A stretch of DNA of 6,432 nt, taken from Candidatus Iainarchaeum sp. Lineage in GTDB: Archaea; Iainarchaeota; Iainarchaeia; Iainarchaeales; GCA-2688035. The stretch is from positions 1 to 6,432 of the forward strand of contig JAFGEM010000104.1 in the NCBI GenBank assembly GCA_016931555.1. Reading direction: 5' to 3'. The position numbers and the translations under genes are program-made. This document shows positions 4,509 through 6,432 of this stretch, in pieces (the stretch's first letter is position 1; each line of letters begins with the position of its first letter). Below the pieces are notes generated by a model, which did not search any database, was not told the origin of the DNA, and worked only from the letters and a program-made list of their open reading frames with translations.

Positions 4509-4934
4509 ATGGTTGGAAAGAAGCAGTTGGGGCGCAGGAAGAATGTAAAGAGCAAGCCTGTTGGTTTTGTGAAAGTTGATTCCAAAGGAAAACTTGCTGC
4601 AGTAGATATTACTCCGCATTTTGAAAAGGGAAGAGTTCCAATTTATTCGAGAAGAGACGGTCAGATTACAACAGACACGCGCAAGGGAGAAAGGCGCGTG
4701 CTGCCTGACAGGCGCAGGAAACAGCGCCGCAAAATGCATATTCGTAGAATTGGCGGCAGAGGGCATGACGGAACAATTGAAGTAACTAAATCTATTTTTG
4801 AAAGACTGAATGAACCGCGCCCTACAAAGTTTACTCACGAACCCGGGCATTTTTTGCCCGATGACTATATTAGTTTCAAAGACCGCAGAAAAAAAGAGCG
4901 CAGAAAAAGAATGCGCAGGACATCTGAAAAATAA
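4509..4934 (+). CDS. Highly basic hypothetical protein with duplicated DRR-K-RRK motif
   Basis: I do not recognise this 141-residue protein. By count, 44 residues are Arg or Lys and 17 are Asp or Glu, a strong positive charge. An N-terminal part (about 15-58) could form strands (PVGFVKVDSKGKLAAVDITP). A near-copy motif occurs twice: DRRRKQRRK at 67-75 and DRRKKERRK at 125-133, each followed by more arginines. Between them lies a Gly/His stretch (IGGRGHDG, 81-88) and a mixed segment ending HFLPDDYISF. There is no signal peptide or membrane segment. The composition suggests binding to RNA, DNA or the ribosome, but this is inference. Codon use looks like its neighbours. It is divergent from the thermosome and 117 bp ahead of the ABC ATPase, which has its own promoter-like box. 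A 6-bp hairpin (4844-4860) lies within the coding region. Confidence 0.65.
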   Translation: MVGKKQLGRRKNVKSKPVGFVKVDSKGKLAAVDITPHFEKGRVPIYSRRDGQITTDTRKGERRVLPDRRRKQRRKMHIRRIGGRGHDGTIEVTKSIFERLNEPRPTKFTHEPGHFLPDDYISFKDRRKKERRKRMRRTSEK

Positions 4935-5008
4935 TTTCCTATTTTTCCATAACTCTGAACTGTTTCCGCATTTCCTGCTTTCTTTCCGCAAAATTGTTTC
5001 TATTAAGG

Positions 5009-5046
5009 CTTAAAATTCTTATTGTATGGGAATTGTGTACTGGGAT
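5009..5046 (+). promoter_or_regulatory. TATA-like box and Shine-Dalgarno of the ABC operon
   Basis: CTTAAAATTC (5009-5018) is a TATA-like box predicting a start near 5040. GGGAT (5042-5046) lies five bases before ATG at 5052. Together they favour the ATG over an in-frame TTG at 5022, which would fall upstream of the predicted transcript. The rest of the gap after 4934 is pyrimidine-rich (for example TTTCCTATTTTTCC at 4936-4949) and may terminate the preceding gene. Confidence 0.45.
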
Positions 5047-5051
5047 TGCAG

Positions 5052-5852
5052 ATGGCAAAAAATGAGATAATTAGGCTTGAGAATGTCTCCAAAATTTATC
5101 AGTTGGGGGATGTGCAGATAAAGGCGCTTGATGAAATTAACCTTGGCATTTGCAAGGGCGAATTTATTGCTGTTTTAGGGCCAAGCGGATCTGGAAAGAC
5201 AACTCTGTTGGATGTTCTCAGCACAATGCTCCAGCCAACCTCGGGAAAAGTTATTATTGAAGGCAATGCGACAAATGAAATGGATAACGAAAGGCTCTCC
5301 CAATTCCGCGGAGAAAAAATTGGAATGATTTTCCAGAGCTTTAACCTGCTTCCAAAACTAACAGCTTTGGAGAATGTAATGGTTCCAATGTGGGTTAACA
5401 AGCTTTCAAAATCACAGCGCAGGAAAAAGGCAGTTGCACTGCTTGAAAAAGTAGGTTTGGGAGACAGGCTCTATAACAGACCCAATCAACTTTCCGGCGG
5501 GCAAATGCAGCGCGTTGCAATAGCAAGGTCTCTTGCTTTGGACCCAACTATTATTGTTGCAGACGAGCCAACGGGAAACCTTGATTCAAAATCAGAGGAC
5601 CAGATAATAGACATTCTATGCGAGCTCAATACAAAAGAGGGCAAGACAATACTGCTTGTAACCCACGAACCGGAGATAGGACGCAGGGCACCAAAGCAGA
5701 TTTTGATGAGAGACGGCAAAATAGAGAAAACAATCGGCTTTTCAAAATGCAACGGGGAAAAAATGCTTGCAAGAAAAATGCAGAATAACTGCAGCAGCAA
5801 ATCCAGAGCAAACAAAATAACAAGAGCCGGAAGAGCGGTGAATAGAAAATGA
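5052..5852 (+). CDS. ABC transporter ATP-binding protein, MacB/LolD type
   Basis: The 266-residue cytoplasmic ATPase powers the permease encoded directly downstream. All nucleotide-binding motifs are intact: Walker A GPSGSGKT (residues 43-50), Q-loop Gln95 in FQSFNLLPKLTALENV, signature LSGGQ (147-151), Walker B IIVADE (167-172), D-loop GNLD (175-178) and switch His205 in VTHE. The FNLLP..TALENV and ADEPTGNLDS wording is typical of the MacB/LolD/FtsE-like branch, which serves efflux, lipoprotein release or cell-envelope work rather than solute import. The usual domain ends near residue 225. Here about 40 further basic residues follow (KMQNNCSSKSRANKITRAGR...), of no family I recognise. The stop overlaps the permease start (ATGA), so translation is probably coupled. 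The start is ATG 5052, with GGGAT five bases ahead; a TTG at 5022 would only prepend an unsupported ten residues. Confidence 0.93.
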   Translation: MAKNEIIRLENVSKIYQLGDVQIKALDEINLGICKGEFIAVLGPSGSGKTTLLDVLSTMLQPTSGKVIIEGNATNEMDNERLSQFRGEKIGMIFQSFNLLPKLTALENVMVPMWVNKLSKSQRRKKAVALLEKVGLGDRLYNRPNQLSGGQMQRVAIARSLALDPTIIVADEPTGNLDSKSEDQIIDILCELNTKEGKTILLVTHEPEIGRRAPKQILMRDGKIEKTIGFSKCNGEKMLARKMQNNCSSKSRANKITRAGRAVNRK

Positions 5853-6432
5853 ATGCTGAATTGTTTGAGGTTGCTGCAAAAAACCTGAGAAGGCAGGGAG
5901 TGCGCACATATCTCACTCTTATTGGAATAGTAATAGGAATTGCCGCAATTGTAGCATTGCTTTCAATTGGGCAGGGTTTGAATGTTGCTGTTACACAGCA
6001 GTTTGAGCAATTGGGTTCGAACACAATATTTGTTATTCCAATCTCAATTCAGGGGTCAGAATCCGCGGAAATCAAGGATTCCGATATTTCGAGAATAGAG
6101 GCGTATAAGGGCGTTGAAATTGTTGTTCCAATTTACGCTTCTTCAGCAATTTTGGAGTATGCAAACTCAAAAGTGACTGTGTCTATTTCCGCAGCAGATG
6201 CAGATAAGGCAATGATATTTGAAGATACTGGCTTTTTTGATGTTAAAGAAGGCAGAATGCTCACAAAGTCAGACAGTTCGGCAGTTGTAATTGGACAGAG
6301 AATAGCAGAGGACTATTTTGAAAAGGAAATAAGGCTCAGAAAAAAAGTTTTGATTAACGGCAAATCATATAGGGTAGTCGGCATTTTGGCGGCTGCTTCG
6401 CAGACAATAGGCGGGGGCGGTCCTGATCCCGG
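5849..6432 (+). CDS. MacB-like ABC permease, N-terminal part
   Basis: The frame begins at ATG 5849, overlapping the ATPase stop by four bases, and runs off the window after 194 codons. It starts ELFEVAAKNLRRQGVRTYLTLIGIVIGI, the classic opening of MacB/FtsX-type permeases: an amphipathic helix, then TM1 at about residues 20-41. Next comes SIGQGLNVAVTQQFEQLGSNTIFVIP and a large extracytoplasmic domain (MacB periplasmic-core type) containing SDISRIEAYKGVEIVVPIY, DVKEGRMLTKSD, AVVIGQRIAEDYF and YRVVGIL. The remaining three TM segments expected near the C-terminus lie outside the window. In an archaeon the core domain would face outward. With the ATPase it probably forms an exporter or a mechanotransmission machine; the substrate is not shown. 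The glycine run near the window end is within the core domain. Confidence 0.92.
   Translation, partial: MNAELFEVAAKNLRRQGVRTYLTLIGIVIGIAAIVALLSIGQGLNVAVTQQFEQLGSNTIFVIPISIQGSESAEIKDSDISRIEAYKGVEIVVPIYASSAILEYANSKVTVSISAADADKAMIFEDTGFFDVKEGRMLTKSDSSAVVIGQRIAEDYFEKEIRLRKKVLINGKSYRVVGILAAASQTIGGGGPDP

Noticed and set aside
4370..4579. Hydrophobic, Cys-rich plus-strand frame ahead of and overlapping the basic-protein gene.
   Set aside because: No good start or ribosome site, T-rich DNA makes such frames by chance, and it overlaps a better gene in another frame.
4844..4860. CGGGCA/TGCCCG hairpin with a T-rich loop.
   Set aside because: It lies inside the basic-protein coding region with no T-tract after it, so it is not a credible terminator.
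4428..4991. Long minus-strand frame (187 codons) opposite the basic-protein gene.
   Set aside because: Low-complexity composition rich in Ser, Phe and Cys, no recognisable motif. It is the mirror of an Arg/Lys-rich gene.
5022..5051. In-frame TTG start adding ten residues to the ABC ATPase.
   Set aside because: The extra residues fit no family N-terminus, and both the TATA-like box and GGGAT favour ATG 5052.

Overview
The window looks archaeal. It carries a complete group II chaperonin (thermosome) gene on the minus strand, an archaeal-type UPF0200 P-loop kinase, AT-rich TATA boxes about 25 bp upstream of several starts, and at least one gene with the spacing of a leaderless transcript. The DNA is AT-rich and the genes are short. 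A tRNA-Ile-like 5' half with a UAU anticodon would fit some reduced-genome archaea (DPANN type), but that placement is inference and no marker gene here fixes the lineage.

Layout. Positions 1-453 hold no large gene. They contain a hairpin cluster (20-98), a minus-strand tRNA 5'-half-like element (103-141), degenerate AT-rich repeats (178-250), and a 31-codon minus-strand ORF with an internal duplication behind a strong TATA box (255-385). A five-TM membrane protein follows on the minus strand (454-1182), with a hairpin terminator after its stop. The divergent gap 1183-1416 is full of symmetry: a hairpin, a 24-bp perfect palindrome, and a partial duplication of the start of the next gene that creates two mutually exclusive 12-bp stems. 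Then come the UPF0200 kinase (1417-1962) and a degenerate low-molecular-weight phosphatase / PTS-IIB-fold protein (1996-2505), both plus strand. A convergent gap with an array of hairpins separates the latter from the thermosome (2621-4270, minus). After a divergent gap come a very basic, unrecognised 141-residue protein (4509-4934) and a MacB/LolD-type ABC ATPase (5052-5852). The ATPase overlaps by four bases the start of its permease (5849 to the window edge).

Working together. The ABC ATPase and permease are an obvious two-gene transport unit. The other genes look independently transcribed housekeeping or hypothetical genes. No defence, CRISPR or mobile system is visible. The most unusual material is non-coding: the tRNA half without a 3' half, the repeat-bearing mini-ORF, and the potential RNA switch spanning the kinase start.
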